NCBI GenBank assembly: GCA_947258405.1
Contig: CAMYIE010000011.1
Coordinates: forward strand, 20,707-84,706
Direction: 5' to 3'
Length of the DNA stretch: 64,000 nucleotides
Source of the DNA: an uncultured Eudoraea sp.
Lineage (GTDB): Bacteria; Bacteroidota; Bacteroidia; Flavobacteriales; Flavobacteriaceae
Each line of letters opens with the position of its first letter. Position 1 is the first letter of the stretch. Under the pieces are notes generated by a model that was not told the origin of the DNA, did no database searches, and was given only the letters and a program-made list of their open reading frames with translations. Both the position numbers and the translations under genes were made by a program. This document shows, one piece after another, positions 1 to 7,161 of the stretch.

Positions 1-436
1 CCAAAACAACTTCCTGCCAAACTTCATAAGAAATAGCATATCCCTTTTTATGCATTTCTAAAAAGGCTTTTATCATCGCCTCTGTAATCCAGGTACCTTG
101 CTGACCACTTCTGTTAACTTTTGCACATTCTTCGATTACCCTTTCAAAGCTGCGGTTCCTGGTAAGGCTAAAATGTCCCTTTTGTATTACTTTGCGCATG
201 CTTTTAGATATTTTAACCTTATTGGGGAAAAGAACCATTCTGGGGTCCGGAGACCACCAAAGGATCAGAGAGTCTTCATTAAACCATGGGAAGATACCCC
301 TGGAATAGGCAAGAAGTAATCGTTCTGGCGATAGGTCTCCCCCAACAGCTATAAGGCCCTCGGCACTGGCCTGACCGACAGGCGGAAAATCTAACTTGTC
401 GGTGAGGAAAGTGATAGTATTTTTCTTCTTTACCAA
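1..436 (-). CDS. aat: Leucyl/phenylalanyl-tRNA--protein transferase, 3' end cut by window edge
   Basis: Transfers Leu or Phe from charged tRNA to the N-terminus of proteins with basic N-terminal residues, marking them for the ClpAP/ClpS N-end rule pathway in the cytoplasm. The translation carries the family's N-terminal signature in order: FPPV, GGDLSPERLLLAY, GIFPWF and WWSPDPRMVLFP, followed by GTWIT and Y(E)VW, as in E. coli Aat. About 145 residues are present; the C-terminal part lies beyond the left edge. No ATG or GTG is available between the stop of the upstream permease gene (470) and FPPV, so TTG at 436 is the likeliest start, placed 33 bases after that stop. It is probably cotranscribed with the permease and DUF3127 genes. 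Confidence 0.88.
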   Translation of the reverse strand, partial: MVKKKNTITFLTDKLDFPPVGQASAEGLIAVGGDLSPERLLLAYSRGIFPWFNEDSLILWWSPDPRMVLFPNKVKISKSMRKVIQKGHFSLTRNRSFERVIEECAKVNRSGQQGTWITEAMIKAFLEMHKKGYAISYEVWQEVVL

Positions 437-469
437 GTGCCTTATTTTCTGTAAAAATACAAAACCTAC

Positions 470-1846
470 CTATACCAGAAGTAAACCAGTAACGTACACC
501 AGAGTGCCGACGAACATAAATAATAGCGTATAGGGCAGAATTTCCTTGGCCTTCAGTTTGGTGATCCCCAGCAGTGGTAGTGCCCAAAAAGGTTGAAGCA
601 TATTAGTAATCTGGTCTCCGTAGGCCAGCGCCATTACTGCCTTAGGCAGCGGCACACCTAACCGGAGAGCCGATTCAAGAACCAATGGTCCCTGAACAGC
701 CCATTGACCCCCGCCACTGGGTACAAATATATTGACCAGTCCCCCGCTGAAAAATGTAAATATTGGCATAGTGGTCTCATTAGAGATCGAAATAAAAAAA
801 TCTGATATGCCGCTGATCATACCACTATTCCCCATGATCCCCATAATTCCGAAGTACAAAGGAAACTGAATGAGGATTCCTGAAGTATCCCCGATTGCCT
901 CTTCAATAGCCAGCAAAAAATTTCTAAAACTTCCATGGAGTACAAGGGCCAATCCCAACATAAATAGGTTCAACATATTGGGGGTGATGTTCAGACTGGT
1001 TATCATGGAGGAATAGCGCAGCCCGAAAACCAATAAAATAAAGACTCCCACCACCGTGGACAATACCACCGACCGATCAAGTTTTTCTGCCCCTCTTGGA
1101 ATTTCATCTTCATGATCTTTGAATTTGAAGGTGGTGAGATTCAGTTTTGTTGGTCGGACAGTCTTTCCCAGGCGATAGGCCAAAAGAGAGATCAGAAGAA
1201 CAACGGTTGCAAATATGAGAAGGTTCCAACTGCTAAAAACGGTTTCGGAAGAGGGGAGATATTCCGGTAGTGCAGAAATTAATTCAGGGCTGCCAAAGGA
1301 CGCCATTAGCTCTTTAAGATGTCCCTTTTCCGATACTTTGATGGGGGCTGAACCACTTATTCCACCATGCCAGACCATCAGTCCTGTATAACCAGCGGCC
1401 CCTATGAGGGGGTAATTTAAAGGTATATTTCGCGCTTGCGCATATTCCGCCACTTTCCTTGCCAGCAAGGCCCCAAAAATGAGTCCTAATCCCCAATTAA
1501 AAAATGATACGATCATTGTGGTGGATGCTACAAGAAGGGCCGCATTGGCGGTGTTTTTCACGAAGTGGCTCAGCCGGTGGATGAGTTTTTCCATCGGTTT
1601 ACTCAACACTAATACATGGCCAAGCACCAGAATAAGCATCATCTGGTAGGCAAAAACGAGAAGACCTGTATTCCATATGCCTTCTTCCCAAAAGCCGAGA
1701 ATAACCACTATCCGATTTTCATCCTCCGGGAGGTCGGCGAAAATCAATGCCAAAAACACTGTTAATACAGTAAGCAGTATTGCAATGGTAAATGGAGAAG
1801 GCAGATACCTCCTAAACAAGGTCTCTATGAATCTTGTTAGTTTCAC
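470..1846 (-). CDS. atoE: Short-chain fatty acid permease (AtoE family)
   Basis: A 458-residue, very hydrophobic protein with about 11-12 predicted membrane spans. It matches the AtoE/short-chain fatty acid transporter family, which carries acetoacetate, butyrate and similar acids across the inner membrane. Visible family features are the N-terminal LPSPFTIAI segment, a central GYTGLMVWHGGISGSAPI loop, and the C-terminal FVPSGGGQWAVQGP and YGDQITNMLQPFWALPLLGI segments. The start codon is GTG at 1846. It sits between DUF3127 and aat on the same strand, with 81 bases upstream and 33 downstream, so it may be an operon member. No butyrate or acetoacetate catabolic genes are next to it, so the real substrate is uncertain. 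Confidence 0.85.
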   Translation of the reverse strand: MKLTRFIETLFRRYLPSPFTIAILLTVLTVFLALIFADLPEDENRIVVILGFWEEGIWNTGLLVFAYQMMLILVLGHVLVLSKPMEKLIHRLSHFVKNTANAALLVASTTMIVSFFNWGLGLIFGALLARKVAEYAQARNIPLNYPLIGAAGYTGLMVWHGGISGSAPIKVSEKGHLKELMASFGSPELISALPEYLPSSETVFSSWNLLIFATVVLLISLLAYRLGKTVRPTKLNLTTFKFKDHEDEIPRGAEKLDRSVVLSTVVGVFILLVFGLRYSSMITSLNITPNMLNLFMLGLALVLHGSFRNFLLAIEEAIGDTSGILIQFPLYFGIMGIMGNSGMISGISDFFISISNETTMPIFTFFSGGLVNIFVPSGGGQWAVQGPLVLESALRLGVPLPKAVMALAYGDQITNMLQPFWALPLLGITKLKAKEILPYTLLFMFVGTLVYVTGLLLV

Positions 1847-1927
1847 AAATTTATCGTTAGACGCTTTAGTTGTTTACGCTTTGGCGTTAAACAGGGATAA
1901 GCAAAACCCAAGCTTCAGTATTCCCGA

Positions 1928-2299
1928 TCAGAAAGGAAGATCATCATAGTCCTCTTCCTTTAGCTCTTCGGCAGGTTCAAAAGCCTCCATAGGGGGTACA
2001 GGTGCAGCTTCAGAAACCTCTGAATTGAGCGGTTCTATACGCCAGCCCTGGATTGAGTTAAAATACTTCGTTTCTCCCTGAGGACTAGTCCACTCACGCC
2101 CCCTGAGGTTGATACTAACTTTTACTTTTTGTCCGACCTTGAAATTGTCCAGAAGATCTGTTTTATCCTGTACAAATTCTATAAGCAGATGCTGTGGGTA
2201 TTGTTCCTCTGTTGTTGTTACAAGTTCTCTTTTTCTAAAACCATTGTTGCCAAAAGTCTTGGTTTCACTTATCAATTTAATCGTACCCTGAATTTCCAT
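1928..2299 (-). CDS. DUF3127 domain protein, OB-fold/SSB-like
   Basis: A 123-residue protein of the Bacteroidota family DUF3127. Residues 1-95 form the domain, with EIQGTIKLI at the N-terminus, a K-T-FGNNGFRKRE segment and a central beta-rich stretch ending near NSIQGWRIE. The C-terminus is acidic and ends in DDLPF. That tail closely resembles the acidic DDxPF tip of single-stranded DNA-binding proteins (the SSB at 25054-25512 ends in DDLPF), which recruits repair and replication proteins. Function is not established; an SSB-like role in nucleic-acid metabolism is an inference from the tail and the predicted OB fold. ATG start at 2299; the next gene on the strand is the AtoE-like permease. 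Confidence 0.82.
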   Translation of the reverse strand: MEIQGTIKLISETKTFGNNGFRKRELVTTTEEQYPQHLLIEFVQDKTDLLDNFKVGQKVKVSINLRGREWTSPQGETKYFNSIQGWRIEPLNSEVSEAAPVPPMEAFEPAEELKEEDYDDLPF

Positions 2300-2406
2300 T
2301 ACTTCATAAATTTTAATGGGGTTAATATAACTAATTAGTCGGGAGACCCGTTAAGCAGGTCCCTAATTTCTTTCCATTTTTTTTAAACGCTCTCCCCTCA
2401 CATCAT

Positions 2407-2583
2407 TCATGGTCTGTTACAGGCAATTCCCCCTGATCCAGAACCTATGTCAACAATGCATGACCGTGCTCCTTTTTTAATCATTTGGTCTAAAAGACCC
2501 GCTATTACCGCTTTGGTTCCCGCCATTTTTACAGAACGCTGATCAGATTGGTCATCGCCCTTCTGAGGGGTTCTGAAAACCAG
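2407..2583 (-). pseudogene. Possible gene remnant between DUF3127 and flavin reductase
   Basis: The 331-base gap 2300-2630 holds no intact gene. On the minus strand a 58-codon open stretch (stop at 2407-2409, closed upstream by TAG at 2584-2586) reads like real protein, with segments such as AVIAGLLDQMIKKGAR and SCIVDIGSGSGGIA. The glycine-rich end could be a methyltransferase motif I or a decayed thiolase C-terminus; neither match is firm. An internal ATG at 2526 would give a 39-residue peptide. I read it as the degraded tail of a lost gene. The flanking DNA up to 2400 shows nothing else. Confidence 0.3.
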
Positions 2584-2630
2584 CTAAAATCTTCAAACTC
2601 GAATAATTGGATTCTTTTCATCCAGATTTC

Positions 2631-3521
2631 TCAAAGTATTTCAGCAGCTAATAGTACTTTCCAGGCTGAAGCAATGTCTTTTGCAGCCAGATATTCCTGG
2701 GCTTTTTTATGTATTCGTTCGCGATCATCCGAACTCATAACAGCGCGTATCTCTATATGTTCTTTCAAAAAGGTTTTTACTGAATCCGATCCTGGAATTT
2801 CTTCGATATTTCCAAGCATTCCCAAATCATTCCCCGTAAGTACCTTGCTAAAGCGGATTGAATCCGGAATCTGATCTACCCCGATTCCGAGAGATGACAA
2901 TGGTTTTGGCACCTCAAACATTCCTTCCCGGGCGCGTGTATACCAATTACCTCCCATACGTGCCACCTGGTCTATTTTAGACTGATCGATAGCGCCATCC
3001 TTATCGAGTATGGTATTGTCTATATGAATCCTAAGCACCTCTGAGAAAATAAGATTTCCGGCACCGCCCTCCTCACCCAGTGATTCGATCTTGGTAACCC
3101 TGCATTCGAACTGTACCGGGGATTCACCTACCCTGAAAGGTTTTACTATATCAGACTTCAACATGGTGAGTCCGGCTTTTTTAAATTCATTTTCTCCTTT
3201 CTGATATTCTGTGCTGGCCAATGACATCTGCTGTACCATCCTGTAATTAACTACATTGATTACTACTTCTCTGGTTTCCAGAGCATTTTCCAGCGTGTGC
3301 TTGGTGGTATTATTTCGTACCCTTCTGGCCGGTGAAAATATCATTATGGGTGGGTTGGCACTAAAGACATTAAAAAAACTGAAAGGGGAAAGATTGGGCC
3401 TTCCCTCTTTATCCACAGTACTTGCAAAAGCAATAGGTCTGGGCCCTACTGCTCCCAGCAAATAACCATGTAAACGAGGGGTTGGGATATCTTTCGGATC
3501 GATAGAAATAACTTTGTTCAT
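2631..3521 (-). CDS. Flavin reductase family protein (FMN-binding split barrel)
   Basis: A 296-residue protein with the flavin-reductase-like FMN-binding fold. The N-terminal half (about 1-190) has GAVGPRPIAFASTVD followed by NLSPFSFFNVFSANPPIMIFSP, the usual FMN-binding strands, and TRE-VVNVV. The C-terminal part is helical and less conserved. Such proteins bind FMN and reduce flavins with NAD(P)H or serve as oxidoreductase partners; the exact substrate cannot be told. The longest frame starts at 3596, but ATG at 3521 begins the conserved MNKVISIDP segment and leaves room for the promoter of the divergent histidine kinase, so I chose 3521. Confidence 0.82.
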   Translation of the reverse strand: MNKVISIDPKDIPTPRLHGYLLGAVGPRPIAFASTVDKEGRPNLSPFSFFNVFSANPPIMIFSPARRVRNNTTKHTLENALETREVVINVVNYRMVQQMSLASTEYQKGENEFKKAGLTMLKSDIVKPFRVGESPVQFECRVTKIESLGEEGGAGNLIFSEVLRIHIDNTILDKDGAIDQSKIDQVARMGGNWYTRAREGMFEVPKPLSSLGIGVDQIPDSIRFSKVLTGNDLGMLGNIEEIPGSDSVKTFLKEHIEIRAVMSSDDRERIHKKAQEYLAAKDIASAWKVLLAAEIL

Positions 3522-3629
3522 AGGGATATAAAGGTACATAAAATGGTAGCCAAATCCCGCATTTGAAGCGAAGCTAAATACAACATAATACCTCAAATTG
3601 AGTTATCTTTAACATCAAGCAAATACCGG

Positions 3630-4778
3630 ATGAGCTTTAATCCAAAGAAGAAAACTTCAAACATTGTATTGCTGATCGCTTCGTTTGTAATCGTGAGCCT
3701 GATCCTTTGGAACACCAACAGCTTTTTCAGGAAATTCAAGGAGGAAGAACGATATAAAATGGAGATATGGGCAACAGCCCAATCAGAGTTTCTTTCTTTA
3801 CCGGCAGATGCAGACCCCGGGAATCTTCCCTTAAAAGTCTTTCAGAACAACACTTCAACTCCTATGATTCTCGTAACCAGGGATGGTTCTATCAAAACCA
3901 ACAATATATCTGAGGAATTTACAGGAGACACCCTATACCTTGAGAAAAAAATGAAGCAGTTCAGGAGTGAGAACCTTCCCATCGTTATGGAAGACAAAGG
4001 GGAGCATCTTGCAACGCTATATTATGGAAACTCCGAGGTGCTTAATAAGTTGAAATACTACCCCATTGCCTTGTTGCTGATCATTTTTCTATTTGGAGCA
4101 GTGATATTCTTCTTTTTTAAAACCAACAAGGCTTCAGAACAAAATAAGCTCTGGGCGGGTATGGCCAAAGAAACAGCACACCAAATAGGAACACCACTCA
4201 CTTCTCTCCTGGGTTGGAACGAGTTATTAAGAGCTGAAAATATCAATCAGGATATCACCCTTGAGATCGAGAAGGATATCAATCGTCTCCAAACCATTAC
4301 TGAACGATTTTCTAAAATTGGATCTCTTCCAATTCTCACGCCTTCAGATATTGTTGAAGAAACAAAAAGCGCTTTCGATTATCTAAAGCTCAGAAGTTCG
4401 AAACTTATCCATTTTTCTTTTCAATCACAGGTCAGTAATATGACTGTGATGTTAAACCGCTCGCTATACCACTGGACCATTGAGAACCTGGTTAAAAATG
4501 GAATCGATGCCATGAAGGGCAAAGGGAATATTTCGATTGAGATACTGCCCATGGGCAAGTACGTCAATATTTTGGTTTCCGATTCCGGACAGGGGATACC
4601 GAAAGGTGATTTCAATACTATTTTCAATCCGGGATTCACATCCAAGAAAAGAGGATGGGGATTAGGGCTTTCTCTGGTAAAGCGCATTGTAGAAGAATAT
4701 CACCAGGGAAAGATAAAAGTCTTGTCCTCCACAAAGGAAGGTACTATAATGCAAATATCACTCAGGATAAAAGAATAG
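3630..4778 (+). CDS. Sensor histidine kinase, membrane-bound, orphan
   Basis: A 382-residue sensor kinase. Membrane spans are at about residues 12-30 and 143-163, enclosing a small extracytoplasmic domain of roughly 110 residues. The kinase core follows directly without a HAMP domain: the H-box ETAHQIGTPLTS has His184 as the expected phosphorylation site, the N-box is ENLVKNGIDAM, and the G-boxes are DSGQGIPKG and GWGLGLSLVKRI. It probably autophosphorylates in response to an envelope signal and passes phosphate to a response regulator encoded elsewhere, as none is next to it. The next gene, a zinc-ribbon membrane protein, begins 2 bases after its stop and is likely cotranscribed. A TATCTTTA box lies at 3604-3611. 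Confidence 0.9.
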   Translation: MSFNPKKKTSNIVLLIASFVIVSLILWNTNSFFRKFKEEERYKMEIWATAQSEFLSLPADADPGNLPLKVFQNNTSTPMILVTRDGSIKTNNISEEFTGDTLYLEKKMKQFRSENLPIVMEDKGEHLATLYYGNSEVLNKLKYYPIALLLIIFLFGAVIFFFFKTNKASEQNKLWAGMAKETAHQIGTPLTSLLGWNELLRAENINQDITLEIEKDINRLQTITERFSKIGSLPILTPSDIVEETKSAFDYLKLRSSKLIHFSFQSQVSNMTVMLNRSLYHWTIENLVKNGIDAMKGKGNISIEILPMGKYVNILVSDSGQGIPKGDFNTIFNPGFTSKKRGWGLGLSLVKRIVEEYHQGKIKVLSSTKEGTIMQISLRIKE

Positions 4779-4780
4779 CT

Positions 4781-5137
4781 ATGGCTAAAGAGAAGCTCGA
4801 AATTATCAAAGAATCAGTGATTACCAACAATTGTCCGGAATGTTTTAATCAGGATATGACGCTGAGTTTTTTCCAGAAACATTTGTATAGTAAATTCTAT
4901 CATAGGATTACTCCTGTTGTGGAGCATCAGATCAGATGCAATAAGTGCAACTCAATTATCTATCCGGTAAAGTGGACCGAGGATATCGAGAGGATATTTG
5001 AATACTATCGTAAAACCGTTGAACCACAGGCCTCGAAAACGAGATTCACCTTGTTCTTTTATGGACTAATTTTAGTTGCGGTCCTGTTAGGAGTTACAAT
5101 TGCCTATCTGTACAAAAAAGGGATTATTTCATTTTAG
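4781..5137 (+). CDS. Small zinc-ribbon membrane protein of unknown function
   Basis: A 118-residue protein starting at ATG 4781, 2 bases after the kinase stop; a longer frame from 4655 overlaps the kinase and is not credible. It has two CxxC pairs, NNCPECF near residues 18-24 and RCNKCNS near residues 56-62, which look like a treble-clef or zinc-ribbon site. One membrane span follows close to the C-terminus (about residues 90-110). The cysteine region would face the cytoplasm if the N-terminus is inside. I do not recognise a named family. Its tight coupling to the kinase suggests an accessory role in that signalling pathway. Its 3' end overlaps the convergent HIT gene by 14 bases. Confidence 0.78.
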   Translation: MAKEKLEIIKESVITNNCPECFNQDMTLSFFQKHLYSKFYHRITPVVEHQIRCNKCNSIIYPVKWTEDIERIFEYYRKTVEPQASKTRFTLFFYGLILVAVLLGVTIAYLYKKGIISF

Positions 5138-5516
5138 AGCGTATCTGCTCCGCAATGGAATTAAACTCGTCTTCTGAAAGGGTTTCTTTATATTGAAAAG
5201 TGGCATTTGCCATGGTATGAAGTGGTATCAAGTGGACATGCACATGGGGTACTTCCAGACCAATAACCGTCATTCCAACCCGATTACAAGGTATGGCTGC
5301 CTCAATGGCCTTAGCTACTTTACGTGAGAAGGCCATTAGCCCTATAAAAGTCTCCTCCTCCAAATCAAAAATCTTGTCTACTTCTTTTTTAGGTATACAG
5401 AGCGTATGGCCTTTCGAATTAGGATTGATATCGAGAAAGGCAAAAAAATCAGCATCCTCAGCGATTTTGTAACACGGAATTTCTCCGTTGATAATTCTTG
5501 TAAATAGACTGGGCAT
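5124..5516 (-). CDS. HIT family nucleotide hydrolase
   Basis: A 130-residue histidine-triad protein of the HINT branch, cytoplasmic. The N-terminal FTRIINGEIPCYKI and FAFLDINPNSKGHTL segments and the catalytic triad HVHVHLIPL (about residues 90-98) are clear. These enzymes hydrolyse nucleoside phosphoramidates or transfer nucleotides from adenylated intermediates; the physiological substrate is unknown. ATG at 5516. It lies 23 bases downstream of greA on the same strand, a pairing common in Flavobacteriia, and is probably cotranscribed with it. Confidence 0.93.
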   Translation of the reverse strand: MPSLFTRIINGEIPCYKIAEDADFFAFLDINPNSKGHTLCIPKKEVDKIFDLEEETFIGLMAFSRKVAKAIEAAIPCNRVGMTVIGLEVPHVHVHLIPLHTMANATFQYKETLSEDEFNSIAEQIRSKMK

Positions 5517-5539
5517 CGTTTGGCTTGTTGTTAGTTTGT

Positions 5540-6016
5540 TTAATCGCGACTGATCTCGAGTATATCGAATTTGAGCTTCCCGTTAGGCACTTCAATTTCG
5601 GCTACATCGCCTACTTCTTTTCCCAGCAGTCCTTTTCCTATAGGTGAGGTAACCGATATTTTGCCCGATTTCAGATCGGCCTCACTCTCGGAAACAAGAG
5701 TATAGGTCATTTCCATTCCGTTTTGCTGATTTTTGAGCTTTACTGTAGACAATACCAGGACCTTCGAATTGTCTAGCTGAGACTCGTCTATCAGTCGGGC
5801 ATTAGCTACAACTTCTTCAAGCTTCGAAATTTTTAGTTCCAAAAGACCCTGTGCTTCTTTGGCCGCATCGTATTCGGCGTTTTCAGATAAATCGCCCTTG
5901 TCTCTTGCATCTGCAATGGCCTGCGATGCCATGGGCCGTTCAACGTCACGGAGATGATTGAGTTCATCTTTTAGTTTCTGTAATCCTTCCTCCGTGTAAT
6001 AAGAAATATCACTCAT
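5540..6016 (-). CDS. greA: Transcription elongation factor GreA
   Basis: A 158-residue GreA, full length. It inserts its coiled coil into the secondary channel of stalled, backtracked RNA polymerase and stimulates cleavage of the transcript 3' end. The N-terminal coiled coil (about 1-75) contains YYTEEGLQKLKDEL and the DARDKGDLSENAEYDAAKE tip with the acidic residues that coordinate the catalytic Mg2+. The C-terminal FKBP-like domain has ISVTSPIGKGLLGKEVGD. ATG at 6016. It is preceded by an unusually long leader (see the promoter entry at 6202-6209) and followed by the HIT gene. Confidence 0.97.
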   Translation of the reverse strand: MSDISYYTEEGLQKLKDELNHLRDVERPMASQAIADARDKGDLSENAEYDAAKEAQGLLELKISKLEEVVANARLIDESQLDNSKVLVLSTVKLKNQQNGMEMTYTLVSESEADLKSGKISVTSPIGKGLLGKEVGDVAEIEVPNGKLKFDILEISRD

Positions 6017-6201
6017 AACTTCATGCTTTTAAAGTTTCCATAGGAAACAGCTGAATCTTATTGCTAAGGTTTGATCGGTTGACCCTTACAACGAAACGCT
6101 TTTAAGGTCGTAACCTATTTGTTCTAAATAATTTAGGAAAAAAAGCGCTCTGTTGGAGTGGTACTAATAGCAAAATCCCCTTTTTTGAAGAGGATTTAAC
6201 A

Positions 6202-6209
6202 CAAATATA
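6202..6209 (-). promoter_or_regulatory. Predicted promoter -7 box (TATATTTG) for greA, with long leader
   Basis: A perfect Bacteroidota TAnnTTTG element on the minus strand. Transcription would start near 6195, giving a leader of about 180 bases before greA. The leader carries inverted repeats, including GTTTCC-TAT-GGAAAC at 6037-6051 and AAATCC...GGATTT close to the start. A TTTG lies upstream, but at a spacing shorter than usual for the -33 element. Confidence 0.55.
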
Positions 6210-6250
6210 CATAATTTTTGCTCAAATTTGTCCAGAATTTCCTCAATATC

Positions 6251-6697
6251 ATGAGATTTCCCATGCGAATCAGCATCCTTATATTTTACTTTGCACTCTT
6301 GTCTTGTTCCGATGATGAAGGTAGAAGAAATCCTTATCTGGCCGATATAAACTTCAATTTTGAAGTAAATCTCAACCTCCCTCTCTATAGCCCCTTAACC
6401 AATATTGGTAATGCTGTATTAGTAGAAACCCAGGGCGTAGGGATTAGGGGTGTTTATGTAGTCAATACAGGTTTTGATCTCTTTAGGGCATTTGAGGCCA
6501 GTTGTCCCAATCATTCTCCCAATACTTGTTCCACAATGGAATCCAGTGGTCAGGTGGCTACATGTGGTTGCGAAGATTTCGAATATAATCTGCTTACAGG
6601 TCAGCAGCTCAACCGTCCGGACGATGGTGAGCGCTATTACGATATGCTGGAGTACAGGGCTGTTAAAAGCGGGAATTCTGTCATTATCAGTAATTAA
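6251..6697 (+). CDS. Rieske-like lipoprotein with altered cluster ligands
   Basis: A 148-residue probable lipoprotein. The signal segment ISILIFYFALLSC ends in a lipobox-like LLSC near residue 20, followed by DDE, so it is likely anchored on the periplasmic side of a membrane. The mature part follows the Rieske pattern of Flavobacteriia: FRAFEASCPNH, then a cysteine-rich loop, then TCGCEDFEYNLLTGQ, where true Rieske proteins have CPCHGS-F-L-TG. The second histidine ligand is replaced by Glu and the first box has an inserted residue, so a [2Fe-2S] cluster is doubtful. ATG at 6251 was chosen over the upstream 6218 because it puts the signal peptide at the N-terminus; ATG 6263 is possible. It overlaps the convergent gene by 4 bases. 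Confidence 0.72.
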   Translation: MRFPMRISILIFYFALLSCSDDEGRRNPYLADINFNFEVNLNLPLYSPLTNIGNAVLVETQGVGIRGVYVVNTGFDLFRAFEASCPNHSPNTCSTMESSGQVATCGCEDFEYNLLTGQQLNRPDDGERYYDMLEYRAVKSGNSVIISN

Positions 6698-7113
6698 TCA
6701 AACGGACACAGGTCGGGGTCCTGATAACTTTGGCGTGCCTTCGTTGAGTTAAAAATATCATTGCTGTAATGATTCTCCATCAATTCCTTAAATGAGGTGA
6801 GAAGCCTCGGGTTTTCTTTAATGAAACTGACAAAATTTTCGACTTGAGATTTTTTGCGAAAGTGAGCAATGGCGCCTATCGCTGCCGCGGTGACTGTCTC
6901 ATTGTACTTATCAGGCACACCCAATACCTTTGTATAATTTTTTAAGTCCACACAAGCACGATTTATGGCTTTATCTCTACCAAATTTTTGTAGCAAGAGC
7001 CATCCCCATCTCAAGTGGGCCTCATGGCTAAACAGACTTGGATTGAGAGTAGCCTTTTTTAAACCCGATAATAATTGATCGTCTGTATATGAGTAATGGT
7101 TATTAACCTTCAT
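6694..7113 (-). CDS. Uncharacterised protein downstream of the TPP-regulated receptor
   Basis: A 139-residue soluble, mainly helical protein without signal peptide or membrane span. I do not recognise a characterised family. The most distinctive stretch is LFSHEAHLRWGWLLLQKFG near residues 25-45, with a conserved-looking His-x-x-His-Leu-Arg, followed by NETVTAAAIGAIAHF. A longer frame starts at TTG 7152, but ATG 7113 is preferred. It begins 48 bases after the stop of the TonB receptor on the same strand with no terminator between them, so it is probably in the same TPP-controlled transcript. That would make a role linked to thiamine possible; this is inference only. Confidence 0.7.
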   Translation of the reverse strand: MKVNNHYSYTDDQLLSGLKKATLNPSLFSHEAHLRWGWLLLQKFGRDKAINRACVDLKNYTKVLGVPDKYNETVTAAAIGAIAHFRKKSQVENFVSFIKENPRLLTSFKELMENHYSNDIFNSTKARQSYQDPDLCPFD

Positions 7114-7161
7114 ATCCTTAGGTAATGGATTAGTTCCCTTTACAATGCCCAAAAATATTGA

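Noticed and set aside
370-390. GGCCTGACCGACAGGCGG as a possible dispersed palindrome
   Set aside because: It lies inside aat and encodes the conserved FPPVGQA segment, so protein coding explains it.
279-587. Minus-strand open frame of 102 codons
   Set aside because: It overlaps aat and the AtoE permease end in another frame; the aat frame carries clear family motifs.
2109-2338. Two plus-strand open frames opposite DUF3127
   Set aside because: Cysteine- and hydrophobic-rich antisense shadows of a well-supported gene.
4655-4780. N-terminal extension of the zinc-ribbon protein
   Set aside because: It lies within the kinase's conserved G-box coding region in another frame.
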